Made by a program: the position numbers and the translations under genes. A stretch of 64,000 bases of DNA from Pyxidicoccus sp. MSG2 (GTDB lineage Bacteria; Myxococcota; Myxococcia; Myxococcales; Myxococcaceae), in contig NZ_JAPNKC010000001.1 in NCBI RefSeq assembly GCF_026626705.1, positions 8,574,001 to 8,638,000 of the forward strand, written 5' to 3'. This document shows positions 35,632 to 44,092 of the stretch, piece by piece. A model generated the notes under the pieces. It was not told the DNA's origin and did not search any database. It saw only the letters and a program-made list of their open reading frames with translations. Position 1 is the stretch's first letter. The number at the start of each line of letters is the position of its first letter.

Positions 35632-37017
35632 GTGACGGGTCTCCCCCAGCCTTGGCGAGCGGCGCTGGCCGCCTTCCTCCTCCTGACCGGACCCTCGGCC
35701 GCCGACGAGAAGACGAAGGACGGCGCCCGGGCCGCCACCGCGCCCGCCGCCACCGGCCGCGCGGAGCGGGCCGAGCGCGACGACGCCACCTTCCGCCAGC
35801 TCGAGCTCTTCGCCCGGGTGCTCTCCTACGTGGAGAACAACTACGTGGAGCCGCCGGACCGCGAGCGGCTGGTCCAGGGCGCCATCCAGGGCATGCTGGA
35901 GACGTTGGACCCGCACACCGTCTACATGCCCCCGGAGGTGTTCCGGGAGATGAAGATAGACACCTCGGGAGAGTGGGGCGGGCTGGGCATCGAAATCGCG
36001 CGCAAGGGTGAGCGCATCGTCGTGGTGGCCCCCATCGACGACACGCCCGCGGCGCGCGCGGGCATCAAGGCCGGCGACGAATTGGTCGGCATCGACGGCG
36101 AGTCCACGCAGGGCATGGACGTGGGCCGGGCGATGCAGAAGATGCGCGGGCCGGCGGGTGGGCGGGTGCTGCTCACCATCATGCGCCAGGGCTTCAGCGC
36201 GCCCCGCGAAATCGCCATCATCCGCGACCACATCCGCATCATCTCCGTGGAGGGCTCGCTGTACGGCGGCATCGGCCACGTGAAGGTGAAGAACTTCCAG
36301 GACCGCACGGGACTGTACCTGCGCAAGGAGCTGGACCGGCTGCGCGCGCTCAACGGCGGGAAGGAGCTGAGCGGGCTGGTGCTGGACTTGCGCAACAACC
36401 CGGGCGGCCTGCTGGACGAGGCGGTGGCGGTGAGCGACCGCTTCCTGCCGGGCAACCTGCCCATCGTCTCCACCCGCGGGCGCGACGGGCGCAACGCCAC
36501 CGAGGAGCGCAGCAAGGACCGCGACACGGAGAAGGACTACCCCGTGGTGGTGCTGGTCAACGCGGGCAGCGCCTCCGCGTCCGAAATCGTGGCCGGCGCG
36601 CTCCAGGACCACGGCCGCGCCACCATCATGGGCACGCAGACCTTCGGCAAGGGCAGCGTCCAGACGGTGATTGAGCTGGAGGACGGCTCGGGCCTGAAGC
36701 TGACCATCGCCCGCTACTACACGCCCAAGGGGCGCAGCATCCAGGAGCGCGGCATCACCCCCGACTACCTCGTCCCCGACGAGCCGGGCGGCAAGACGCC
36801 GCGCGACGTGGTGCGCGAGAAGGACCTGCAGCGCCACTTCCGCGCCGAGCCCACCGCCGTCACCGAGACGCCCGCCGCCGCGCCGCACGGGCTGCCCGAG
36901 GGCCTCAAGGACTGGGACGTCACCGCCGCGCTGAAGGACTACCCGCTGAAGGTCGCGCTCGAGTACCTCCATGGGCTGGCCCCGGCGCGTGTGCCGGCGC
37001 GTACGTCGGGTCGCTGA
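35632..37017 (+). CDS. C-terminal processing serine protease (S41, CtpA family)
   Basis: A 461-aa periplasmic protease from GTG 35632 with a signal peptide (AALAAFLLLTGPSAADE). A helical N domain with LDPHTVYMPPEVF is followed by a PDZ domain (GGLGIEIARKGERIVVVAPI, then GIKAGDELVGIDGE). The catalytic core has LDLRNNPGGLL, the Ser in NAGSASASEIVAGAL and the Lys in QTFGKGSVQT, the Ser-Lys dyad. Family members trim tail-specific substrates or wall hydrolases. No adaptor is adjacent. Confidence 0.94.
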   Translation: MTGLPQPWRAALAAFLLLTGPSAADEKTKDGARAATAPAATGRAERAERDDATFRQLELFARVLSYVENNYVEPPDRERLVQGAIQGMLETLDPHTVYMPPEVFREMKIDTSGEWGGLGIEIARKGERIVVVAPIDDTPAARAGIKAGDELVGIDGESTQGMDVGRAMQKMRGPAGGRVLLTIMRQGFSAPREIAIIRDHIRIISVEGSLYGGIGHVKVKNFQDRTGLYLRKELDRLRALNGGKELSGLVLDLRNNPGGLLDEAVAVSDRFLPGNLPIVSTRGRDGRNATEERSKDRDTEKDYPVVVLVNAGSASASEIVAGALQDHGRATIMGTQTFGKGSVQTVIELEDGSGLKLTIARYYTPKGRSIQERGITPDYLVPDEPGGKTPRDVVREKDLQRHFRAEPTAVTETPAAAPHGLPEGLKDWDVTAALKDYPLKVALEYLHGLAPARVPARTSGR

Positions 37018-37086
37018 TGACTCGTTCCCGCTTGCATTTCGCCGCGTACTCCGTTTGATGCGCAACGAACCATGGGTGAACGAGTG

Positions 37087-38982
37087 ATGCGACCTTCGAG
37101 CGTTCGGGCGCTGCAAGTGGCCCTGAGCGGGTGGCTGGTGGGCCTGCTGGCGGTAGGGCCCGCGGCGGCGCAGTCGTCCATGCCCGTGCGGCTGGTGCCC
37201 CGGACCCTCGCCGCCGCCTCCACGGGGCCGACGGTGACGGTGGTGGCCATTCCGCTGGACGCGGCGGCCCGAACCGAAGCGGCCAGGCTGACGCACTTCG
37301 CGGAGCAGGCGGTGGTGCGCTCCGGCCGACTGGAATTGGTGCGGCTGACGGATGCCCTGGACACGAGCGGCCGGCGCGAGCGCGAGGCCAGCGCGGCCGC
37401 CGCCGCCGCCGCGATGAAGGAGGGCCAGAAGGCCTACGACGAGCTGGACACGCAGCAGGCGCTCCAGCAGTTCGACAAGGCGGTGCGCGCGTACGAGGCG
37501 GGGGACCTGTCCTGGCACTTCGGCGAGCTCATCCGCGCGCGGGTGATGAAGGCGGCCTCGCAGGTGGCCAACGGGGAGAACACGGCGGCCCAGCTGGAGA
37601 TCCGCTCGGTGCTGGCGATGGACCCGCGGGCGCAGTTCTCGCCCAACTTCTTCCCGCCGGACGAGATGGCCTTCGTGGAGAAGGAGCGCAAGTCCGCGCT
37701 GGCCGCCGCGAAGACGTCGCTGTCGGTGCGCACGGAGCCGGTGGTCGCGCCGGTGTACGTGAACGGCGAGTTCCGGGGCGTGTCGCCGGTGTCGCTGACG
37801 GACCTGACGCCCGCGGACCACTACGTGACGGCGGTGGCGCCTGGCTACGCGCTGGCGCAGCGCCGCGCGCGCGAGGGCGAGACGGTGCTCACCCTGAAGC
37901 CGGTGGCGGCGCAGAAGGCGCTGCAGACGGCCACCGAGAAGGCGGCGCGCAAGCCGGAGGGCCCGGACCGCGACAAGGCCCTGCGCGAGCTGGGCACGCT
38001 GGCCGGGGTGTCCCAGGTGCTGGCGCTGCTCGTCCGGGGCGGGGCGGGGGCGGGGCCGCTGGACGTGACGGCGCTGCGGCTGGACGTGGCGGACGGGCAC
38101 AACCAGGCCTGGGCGCTGGCCACGGTGCCGCGCGGAGAGGGCATGGCCGCGGGCTCGGAGGCGCTGCTGACGGGGCTGGTGTCCGTCGACGCGCCCCGCC
38201 AGGGCGGCAAGCCGGTGACGCACTTCTCGGGCGGCAGCGCCACGCGCCGCACCCTGGGCTACGTGCTGATGGCCACCGGCGTGGCCATGGTGGCCGGCGG
38301 CGTCTACTTCGGCATGGAGGCCTCCGCGAAGGAGGACGACTTCCGCCGCGCCCCGCAGAACAGCGCGCGCGCCAAGGACCTGAAGGACACCGGCAAGACG
38401 TACGCGCTGGTGGCGGACGTCGGCGTCATCGCGGGCCTGGCGGCCGCGGGCCTGGGTGGCTACTTCGCCTTCGCCGGTGGTGGTGGAAGCAGCAGCAGCA
38501 AGGCCCCTGCTCCGGTGAGCCCCGCCGAGCCCACGCGCGCCACTCCGCCCGCGCGGTCGTCCCCGCAGGACACGAAGCGCGAGGCGCTGCCCATGCCGCC
38601 GCCCCCGGCGAGCACGAAGCCCAAGAGCGAGTCGCTGCCCATGCCGCCCCCGCCCTCGAAGGCCACGCCCTCGACGACGCCTCCGCCCTCGAAGCCCCCT
38701 CCCTCGCCGCCGCCGCCGAAGGAGGAGCCGCCCGCGCGCCCGACGGACAGCAAGCGCGCGCAGGAGGAAGCGCGCCAGCGCGAGGAGGAACTGCGCAAGC
38801 GCCGTGAAGAGGTGGAGCGCCAGCGTCGCGAGCTGGAGGAGCAGCGCAAGAAGGACGAGGAGGCGGCGGCGAAGCGCGCGGAGGAGGAGAAGCGCAAGCG
38901 CGAGGAGGAGGAGCGGCGGAAGAAGGAAGAGGAGAAGAAGAAGAAGCCCGCACTCGACGAAGACGATCTCCGGAACTACTAG
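37087..38982 (+). CDS. PEGA-domain membrane protein with charged coiled-coil tail
   Basis: A 631-aa protein. ATG 37087 was chosen for the GGGTGA upstream; an ATG at 37072 is in frame. It has a signal peptide (LSGWLVGLLAVGPAAAQ), a domain of about 190 residues with helices and a bundle-like repeat, and a PEGA-like beta domain (VAPVYVNGEFRGVSPVSLTD). Two hydrophobic segments follow (LGYVLMATGVAMVAGGVYFG and VIAGLAAAGLGGYFAFAGG), then a Pro/Ser linker and a Glu/Lys/Arg-rich coiled-coil tail. PEGA domains occur in surface layer and envelope proteins. The specific role is unknown. The small lipoprotein begins two bases later. Confidence 0.75.
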   Translation: MRPSSVRALQVALSGWLVGLLAVGPAAAQSSMPVRLVPRTLAAASTGPTVTVVAIPLDAAARTEAARLTHFAEQAVVRSGRLELVRLTDALDTSGRREREASAAAAAAAMKEGQKAYDELDTQQALQQFDKAVRAYEAGDLSWHFGELIRARVMKAASQVANGENTAAQLEIRSVLAMDPRAQFSPNFFPPDEMAFVEKERKSALAAAKTSLSVRTEPVVAPVYVNGEFRGVSPVSLTDLTPADHYVTAVAPGYALAQRRAREGETVLTLKPVAAQKALQTATEKAARKPEGPDRDKALRELGTLAGVSQVLALLVRGGAGAGPLDVTALRLDVADGHNQAWALATVPRGEGMAAGSEALLTGLVSVDAPRQGGKPVTHFSGGSATRRTLGYVLMATGVAMVAGGVYFGMEASAKEDDFRRAPQNSARAKDLKDTGKTYALVADVGVIAGLAAAGLGGYFAFAGGGGSSSSKAPAPVSPAEPTRATPPARSSPQDTKREALPMPPPPASTKPKSESLPMPPPPSKATPSTTPPPSKPPPSPPPPKEEPPARPTDSKRAQEEARQREEELRKRREEVERQRRELEEQRKKDEEAAAKRAEEEKRKREEEERRKKEEEKKKKPALDEDDLRNY

Positions 38983-38984
38983 CC

Positions 38985-39242
38985 ATGCGCCGCTCCCTTC
39001 ACTCCCTCGTTCCGCTCGCGGCCCTCTGCCTGGGACTGTCCGCGTGCAGCCTGCTCCTCGACTTCGACGAGGAGGGGCAGCCCTGCGACGAGCGCAATCA
39101 GTGCCTCCCGGGCTACGTCTGCAAGGATGACGCGTGCGTCTCCGACGGCACCCCCACCGGCGATGCCGGCACCCGCGCGGATGCCGGTACCGGTGGGGAC
39201 GCCGGAACCACCGGGGACGCCGGCACCGACGCGGGCCGCTGA
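38985..39242 (+). CDS. Small Cys-rich lipoprotein with GDAGT repeats
   Basis: An 85-aa protein two bases after the PEGA gene. It has a signal peptide and lipobox LSAC with Ser at +2. Next comes a short Cys-knot-like segment (QPCDERNQCLPGYVCKDDACV, five Cys with the lipid Cys apart) resembling an EGF or Dickkopf-type cysteine module. The tail has GDAGT-type repeats (about residues 58-85) that look flexible, like a stalk. Function is unknown. Similar short lipoproteins with Asp/Ala/Gly repeats are common in myxobacteria. Confidence 0.65.
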   Translation: MRRSLHSLVPLAALCLGLSACSLLLDFDEEGQPCDERNQCLPGYVCKDDACVSDGTPTGDAGTRADAGTGGDAGTTGDAGTDAGR

Positions 39243-39258
39243 GCCCGCGCGCGGGGAC

Positions 39259-39296
39259 GGGACTTTCTACAGTCCCGGCCCCGTGTCCCCGGGGCC
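39259..39296 (+). terminator. Possible tandem hairpin terminator
   Basis: GGGACT/AGTCCC (39259-39264 and 39271-39276) and GGCCCC/GGGGCC (39277-39282 and 39291-39296) form two adjacent hairpins right after the small lipoprotein gene. The gap to ddl is 210 bases. No T run follows. Confidence 0.4.
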
Positions 39297-39452
39297 GCGC
39301 CGTGTCCTGACGCCCACGCCTGCCCGCCTGCCCGGGCGTCCGCCCAACCCCTTGTTCCGAGGGGAAACCCACGCGGTCCGTCCGTTCCGGCCCGGACGCG
39401 GTGGGGTTGGCATCCTCCGTGCTCTGTCCCGTGTCCAGGAGGCATCATCGAC

Positions 39453-40436
39453 ATGGGCAAGCGCGTTGGAGTTCTGATGGGTGGGTGGGGCGAGGAGCGG
39501 GAGATTTCGCTCAAGACGGGAGAGGCCGTGGTGGGGGCGCTGGAGTCGCGCGGCCACCAGGTCACCCGCATCTTCGCCGGCCCCGGCCTGGACAGGGCGC
39601 TGCGCGCGGCGGAGCTGGACGTGGCCTTCGTCGCGCTGCACGGGCGCATGGGCGAGGACGGCCGCGTGCAGGGCCTCCTGGAGCTGCTGGAGCTGCCGTA
39701 CACCGGCTCGGGCGTGCTGGCCTCGGCGCTGGCCATGAACAAGCCCATGGCGAAGAAGCTCTTCCGGCTGCACAACCTGCCCACGCCCCAGGGCTACCGC
39801 GTGGGCCGCGACGACGCGGCGCGCGCGCTGGAGCTGCACGGTGATCTGGGCTTCCCGTGCGTGGTGAAGCCCGCCTGCGGCGGCTCCTCCGTGGGGCTGG
39901 CGCTGGTGCACGAGCCCCAGGCGCTCGCCCCCGCGGTGGCGCAGGCGTGCCGCTTCGGCGGCGAGGCGCTGGTGGAGCGCTTCGTGGCCGGCCGCGAGGT
40001 GACGGTGGGCATCCTCGGCGACACGGTGCTGGGCAGCTGCGAGATTGCCACCCCGCGCGAGGGCTTCGACTACGAGGCCAAGTACAAGGGCGGCGCCCGC
40101 TACTTCGTTCCGCCCCGGCTGTCGCCGACGCGTGTGGCCAATGTCGAAGCGCTGGCGCTCGCCGCGTACCGTGCGCTGGGCTGCCGCGGCTACGGCCGGG
40201 TGGACCTGCTCTGCTCGGACACGGAGAACGACGTGGTGCTGGAGGTGAACACGCTGCCCGGCTTCACCCCCACCAGCCTGCTGCCGAAGATTGCCGCCCA
40301 CGGCGGCCTGGACTTCGCGGAGCTCACCGAGCGAATCCTCGCGCTGGCCACCCGCGACGAGGCCGGCATCACCGACGCCCCCGCCGTGGCCCCCGTCCCC
40401 GTCGTCACCCCGGAGCCCCGCCGCGCCGTGAGCTGA
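39453..40436 (+). CDS. ddl: D-alanine--D-alanine ligase
   Basis: A 327-aa ATP-grasp ligase that makes the D-Ala-D-Ala dipeptide of peptidoglycan. It begins MGKRVGVLMGGWGEEREISL, the normal opening with the substrate-binding Glu. LHGRMGEDGRVQGLLE, then YTGSGVLASALAMNK, then VVKPACGGSSVGL mark the N-terminal and central domains, and EVNTLPGFTPTSL is the metal site near the end. Its C-terminal tail has a Pro/Val-rich extension of about 30 residues. It lies alone, with murI 11 kb away. Confidence 0.95.
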   Translation: MGKRVGVLMGGWGEEREISLKTGEAVVGALESRGHQVTRIFAGPGLDRALRAAELDVAFVALHGRMGEDGRVQGLLELLELPYTGSGVLASALAMNKPMAKKLFRLHNLPTPQGYRVGRDDAARALELHGDLGFPCVVKPACGGSSVGLALVHEPQALAPAVAQACRFGGEALVERFVAGREVTVGILGDTVLGSCEIATPREGFDYEAKYKGGARYFVPPRLSPTRVANVEALALAAYRALGCRGYGRVDLLCSDTENDVVLEVNTLPGFTPTSLLPKIAAHGGLDFAELTERILALATRDEAGITDAPAVAPVPVVTPEPRRAVS

Positions 40437-40532
40437 CCCGGCGGGTTGGCCCTCTCACCGGCGCCGCCTCAGCCCCGGCGCCGGCCCTGACAGCCTCCCG
40501 AGACGACTGTGACGCAGGGTGTCAGTTCTCCG

Positions 40533-40547
40533 TGAACGGAACGTTCA
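40533..40547. promoter_or_regulatory. Perfect short inverted repeat upstream of the glycosyltransferase promoter
   Basis: TGAACG and CGTTCA arms around a three-base centre, 15 bases upstream of the -35 box at 40563. Its location and symmetry suit an activator or repressor operator. Seen only once in the window. Confidence 0.35.
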
Positions 40548-40562
40548 AATCCGGGGAATAGT

Positions 40563-40591
40563 TTGACACGACCTTGACGCGTCCCTATTGT
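40563..40591 (+). promoter_or_regulatory. Sigma-70-type promoter for the glycosyltransferase
   Basis: A perfect TTGACA (40563-40568) is separated by 17 bases from TATTGT (40586-40591, four of six matches). It lies in the 325-base gap between ddl and the family 2 glycosyltransferase. The implied start near 40598 leaves a leader of about 165 bases, in which I see no riboswitch or strong hairpin. A second TTGACG follows at 40574. Confidence 0.55.
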
Positions 40592-40761
40592 CCGGCGCCG
40601 ATCACTCCCGGAAGGCTAAAACCTCGTCTTTTCGGGCACATACGGAGCGGGGGCTCACCAGACCCATCTGGCGGCGGTCAGCGTGAGAAGGGTGTCGGTG
40701 CCGCCGCGCAGGGAAGGACCGCGGGCCACGGGGGCCGAGCGGGAGGGGCTGAGCGTCACCG

Positions 40762-42291
40762 ATGACCACCGTCGAGATCATCTTCCTGGGCGTCTACTTC
40801 AGCGTCCTGTGCGTGCTGGCGGTCTACGGCTCGCACAGGTACCGGATGGCGTTCCTGTACTACCGGCACAAGTTCAAGCTGCCGACGCCGAAGGGCCCTC
40901 TCAAGGCGCTCCCACGCGTAACAATCCAGCTCCCCATCTTCAACGAGATGTACGTGGTGGAGCGCCTGGTCGAGTCGGTGTGCCGCATCGACTACCCGCG
41001 CGAGCTGCTGGAAATCCAGGTCCTGGACGACTCGACGGACGAGACGTGTGGCATCGCCCGCGCGTGCGTGGAGCGGCACAAGCAGAAGGGCCACGACATC
41101 GTCTACATCCACCGCACCAACCGCCAGGGCTTCAAGGCGGGCGCGCTGGAGAACGGCCTGAAGCTGGCGCGTGGTGAGTTCGTCGCGGTGTTCGACGCGG
41201 ACTTCGTGCCCAGCCCGGACTTCCTGCTGCGCACGGTGCCGTTCTTCGCGGACGACAAGGTGGGCATGGTGCAGGTGCGCTGGGGTCACCTCAACCGTGA
41301 CTTCTCCATCCTGACGCAGGCGCAGAGCATCTTCCTGGACGGGCACTTCATCATCGAGCACACCGCCCGCAACCGCTCCGGCTGCTTCTTCAACTTCAAC
41401 GGCACGGCGGGCATCTGGCGCCGCGGCACCATCTCCGACGCGGGCGGCTGGCAGCACGACACGCTCACCGAGGACCTGGACCTGAGCTACCGCGCCCAGC
41501 TCAAGGGCTGGCAGTTCATCTTCCTGCCCGAGGTCATCTCCCCGGCCGAAGTCCCGGTGGACATGAACGCCTTCAAGAGCCAGCAGCACCGCTGGGCCAA
41601 GGGCTCCATCCAGACGGCGAAGAAGCTGCTGCCCACCATCCTGAAGAGCGACCTGCCCATGGCGGTGAAGCGGGAGGCCTTCTTCCACCTCACCAACAAC
41701 ATGGCCTACCTGCTGATGGTGCTCCTGTCCGTGCTGATGCCCATCAGCATGGTGGTGCGCTTCCAGCACGGCCTGTACGGCACGCTCTTCCTGGACCTGC
41801 CCTTCTTCATCAGCGCCACCGCCAGCGTCTGCGTGTTCTACGTGGCCGCGCAGCGGGAGATGGGTGTGAATGGGTGGGCGCGGGTGAAGTACCTGCCCTT
41901 CCTGATGAGCCTGGGTATCGGCCTGGCCATCAACAACGCGAAGGCGGTGCTGGAGGCGTTGCTCAACCAGCAGTCCGGCTTCGCGCGCACGCCGAAGACG
42001 GGCGCCGAGGGCAAGAAGGTCGTCGCGGTGAAGAAGACCTACCGCGGCAGCAAGACGCTGATGCCGGTGGTGGAGCTGCTCTTCGCGGCCTACTTCACGG
42101 GCGCGCTCTGGTTCGCCATCGACGCGCGCATCTACACGTCGGTGCCCTTCATCATCCTGTTCCAGGCGGGCTTCCTGTACGTCGGCGTGTCCAGCCTGCT
42201 GCAGGGCCTGGGCCTGTCCGGCAAGCTGAAGCTGACGGACGCCGCTCCGGCGGTGAACGCCGCCGGTGAGCAGCCGCGCCGCGCGGCCTGA
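40762..42291 (+). CDS. Membrane glycosyltransferase family 2 (cellulose-synthase-like)
   Basis: A 509-aa processive-type GT2 enzyme. An N-terminal helix (IIFLGVYFSVLCVLAVYG) leads to the catalytic domain with VTIQLPIFNEMYVVERLV, LDDSTDET and FDADFVPSPDF (the DxD site), then TEDLDLSYRAQLKGW and the QQHRWAKG acceptor motif. Four or five C-terminal helices follow. This is the pattern of BcsA/Csl enzymes and glucomannan or ceramide glycosyltransferases. No PilZ domain is present and no polymer operon is nearby, so the product is unknown. A strong terminator follows the gene. Confidence 0.9.
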   Translation: MTTVEIIFLGVYFSVLCVLAVYGSHRYRMAFLYYRHKFKLPTPKGPLKALPRVTIQLPIFNEMYVVERLVESVCRIDYPRELLEIQVLDDSTDETCGIARACVERHKQKGHDIVYIHRTNRQGFKAGALENGLKLARGEFVAVFDADFVPSPDFLLRTVPFFADDKVGMVQVRWGHLNRDFSILTQAQSIFLDGHFIIEHTARNRSGCFFNFNGTAGIWRRGTISDAGGWQHDTLTEDLDLSYRAQLKGWQFIFLPEVISPAEVPVDMNAFKSQQHRWAKGSIQTAKKLLPTILKSDLPMAVKREAFFHLTNNMAYLLMVLLSVLMPISMVVRFQHGLYGTLFLDLPFFISATASVCVFYVAAQREMGVNGWARVKYLPFLMSLGIGLAINNAKAVLEALLNQQSGFARTPKTGAEGKKVVAVKKTYRGSKTLMPVVELLFAAYFTGALWFAIDARIYTSVPFIILFQAGFLYVGVSSLLQGLGLSGKLKLTDAAPAVNAAGEQPRRAA

Positions 42292-42317
42292 GCGACACTC
42301 CCTCCGGGGATGCGAGA

Positions 42318-42356
42318 GGGGTGGGGTCCACAGCGGGCCTCACCCCTTCGTCGTTT
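42318..42356. terminator. Strong terminator after the glycosyltransferase
   Basis: A 12-bp stem (42318-42329 with 42335-42346, two G-U pairs) around a five-base loop, followed by TTCGTCGTTT. It lies between convergent genes. The tail is identical to that at 27262-27270. Confidence 0.7.
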
Positions 42357-42880
42357 CAGGTGCCCGCGTCCGGCTCGCCGCGCAGGAGCACCTGCCGCAG
42401 CCGCACGGTGGGCGCGCCGGAGGGAGCGGCGCGGCAGCCCTCGTCGATGGAGGTGCTGGCCGCGGAGCGCAGCGTGAGGCCCGCGTCGGCGCACGCCTCG
42501 ACTTCGGTGGGGAAGACGACGGGGCAGGGCGCGCCCGAGCCGGCGAAGCCCGTGGCGTGCGTCTGGCCCACGAAGCCCTCGGGGGTGCGATGGAGGACGA
42601 TGGTGGCGGTGCTCGCGTCCGGCGCGTCGGTGCCGCCATCCGCGTGGGCGCGCACCACGGAGAGTGACAGCGTGCCGCCGTCGTCCTCGCCGTGGTAGCG
42701 GAAGGCGGGGTTCTCCGCGTGGAAGTACTCGCCTGCCTGGCTGCTCTCACAGCCTGGAGGCACGCGAACGGGAGGCGGAGGTGGGACCTGCACCTCCGTG
42801 CGCGGAGGCGTCTTGGCGGGGCACGCCGTAAGGGAGAGAACACTGAGGCCGAAAGCCAGGGAGGACAGGACGCGGTGCAT
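42356..42880 (-). CDS. Predicted lipoprotein, unknown function
   Basis: A 174-aa protein; ATG 42880 was chosen because it gives a compact signal peptide with lipobox SLTAC and Pro at +2. A Pro/Val linker follows, then a domain of about 120 residues with several Cys (GCESSQAGEYFHAENPAF, and two more towards the end) and much beta propensity. No family was recognised. It is divergent from the next PEGA gene by 83 bases. Confidence 0.65.
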   Translation of the reverse strand: MHRVLSSLAFGLSVLSLTACPAKTPPRTEVQVPPPPPVRVPPGCESSQAGEYFHAENPAFRYHGEDDGGTLSLSVVRAHADGGTDAPDASTATIVLHRTPEGFVGQTHATGFAGSGAPCPVVFPTEVEACADAGLTLRSAASTSIDEGCRAAPSGAPTVRLRQVLLRGEPDAGT

Positions 42881-42963
42881 GGGGCGCGGATATTCGCCCA
42901 ACGGCATGGCGGGCGGGACTCTGTTTGATTCCCCAGGGATGACTCTCTAACCTTCGGTCCGTC

Positions 42964-44046
42964 ATGAGCCCTCACCGCCTCGTCCTCTTCGCCCTGGTGA
43001 CCGTCCTGGCGGCGCCGTCCTCCGCATTCGCGCAGGACGACGACCTCCTCGCTCCCCTCACCCCGCAGACGAAGTCTTCCAAGACGAAGGCCGGGAAGAC
43101 GAAGGTGGTGCGGAAGAAGACGCCGCGCGAGAAGCCCGCGAAGGTGACGAAGAAGCCCGCGAAGACGAAGAGCGGCGCGACGGCGCGGGGCAAGGCGGGC
43201 AAGAAGCCCGTGGAGCCCGTGGAAGAAGACGACCTGCTCGCGCCGCTGTCGCCCAAGAAGACCGAGATGATGGTGCGCATCACGGGCGGCGTGCGCGGGG
43301 CGAAGCTGCAGGTGGACGGCAAGGACGCCGGCACGCTGAACGCCGCCCCCATGCCCCTGACGGTGACGCCGGGCGAGCACCTGCTGGTGGTCCGCAAGCA
43401 GGGCTACGCCGACTACACGCGGCGCATCGACGTCAAGGAGGGCTCGCAGCAGGAGGTGTCCGTGTCGCTGGATGCCACCATGGGCTTCGCCACGCTGGCC
43501 GCGGACGTGGCCGAGGCGGTGGTGCTGGTGGACGGAGACGAGGTGGGGCCGGTGCCGCAGGGCAACGTGCTGCTCAAGCCGGGCTCGCGCGAGATTGAAT
43601 TCCGCGCCCCGGGCTTCAAGCCCGACGTGCACAACATCACCGTCTTCGCCGGACGGAGCTACTCCGTGGAGGGCACGTTGCGGCCCCTGGTGGACACGTC
43701 GGTGGCCAGCGCGGATGCGCCGAGGAAGCCGGCGTTGGATCCGTCGCGCACGCCGGAGGAGACGTCGCCCGGCCTGTCGCTCACGGACACGACGGAGCCT
43801 GACCCGGAGGTGAGCTCCAGCAAGCCCTGGTATGGCCGCTGGTACGTGTGGGCCGGCGTTGGCGCGGTGGTGGCCGCGGGCACGGTGGGCGCGGTGATGG
43901 CGACGCAGGGTGGCGGCGCTCCTGCCCTGAACTCGACGGACGTGTGCGGCGGCGACTGCGATGCCGTGCTGGGCGGCGCACGTCCGGTTCGCGGTGGCGC
44001 CTCGGGAAGCGCTCTGCGCATTCCGGCCAACGCCTTCCACTTCTGA
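42964..44046 (+). CDS. PEGA-domain membrane protein with duplicated DDLLAPL motif
   Basis: A 360-aa protein with signal peptide (VLFALVTVLAAPSSAFAQ). The motif DDDLLAPLTP directly after cleavage is repeated as EDDLLAPLSP on the far side of a 45-residue Lys-rich basic stretch. Two PEGA-like beta domains follow (GAKLQVDGKDAGTLNAAP and VVLVDGDEVGPVPQGN, both with a GYADY or GFKPDV end). A transmembrane helix (YVWAGVGAVVAAGTVGAVMA) lies near the C terminus. It probably sits in the envelope with the basic segment available for polyanions. The function is unknown. Confidence 0.75.
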   Translation: MSPHRLVLFALVTVLAAPSSAFAQDDDLLAPLTPQTKSSKTKAGKTKVVRKKTPREKPAKVTKKPAKTKSGATARGKAGKKPVEPVEEDDLLAPLSPKKTEMMVRITGGVRGAKLQVDGKDAGTLNAAPMPLTVTPGEHLLVVRKQGYADYTRRIDVKEGSQQEVSVSLDATMGFATLAADVAEAVVLVDGDEVGPVPQGNVLLKPGSREIEFRAPGFKPDVHNITVFAGRSYSVEGTLRPLVDTSVASADAPRKPALDPSRTPEETSPGLSLTDTTEPDPEVSSSKPWYGRWYVWAGVGAVVAAGTVGAVMATQGGGAPALNSTDVCGGDCDAVLGGARPVRGGASGSALRIPANAFHF

Positions 44047-44056
44047 TTCGTCGTGC

Positions 44057-44081
44057 CGCCCGCCCTGCTCGAGGGCGGGCG
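44057..44081. terminator. Bidirectional terminator hairpin
   Basis: A perfect 10-bp inverted repeat (44057-44066 and 44072-44081) with a five-base loop in the 46-base gap between convergent genes. Confidence 0.6.
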
Positions 44082-44092
44082 AGGCCCGTGGC

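Noticed and set aside
39150-39235. Short tandem repeats GATGCCGG / GACGCCGG that could suggest a repeat array
   Set aside because: They encode GDAGT repeats in a lipoprotein tail and have no spacer structure, so they are not CRISPR.
35290-39372. 1360-codon antisense open frame crossing protease and PEGA genes
   Set aside because: It spans several well-supported genes on the other strand, and no domain is recognisable; stop-free antisense frames are expected at this GC content.
40536-40556. tRNA-like GTTCAAATCC sequence suggestive of a T arm
   Set aside because: Flanking bases do not form the T stem, and no anticodon or acceptor arm fits upstream or downstream.
40600-40700. Leader of the glycosyltransferase with GGCTAAAACC, faintly like a c-di-GMP-I riboswitch segment
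   Set aside because: The conserved GACGCAAAGCC core and paired stems are missing, so I do not call a riboswitch.
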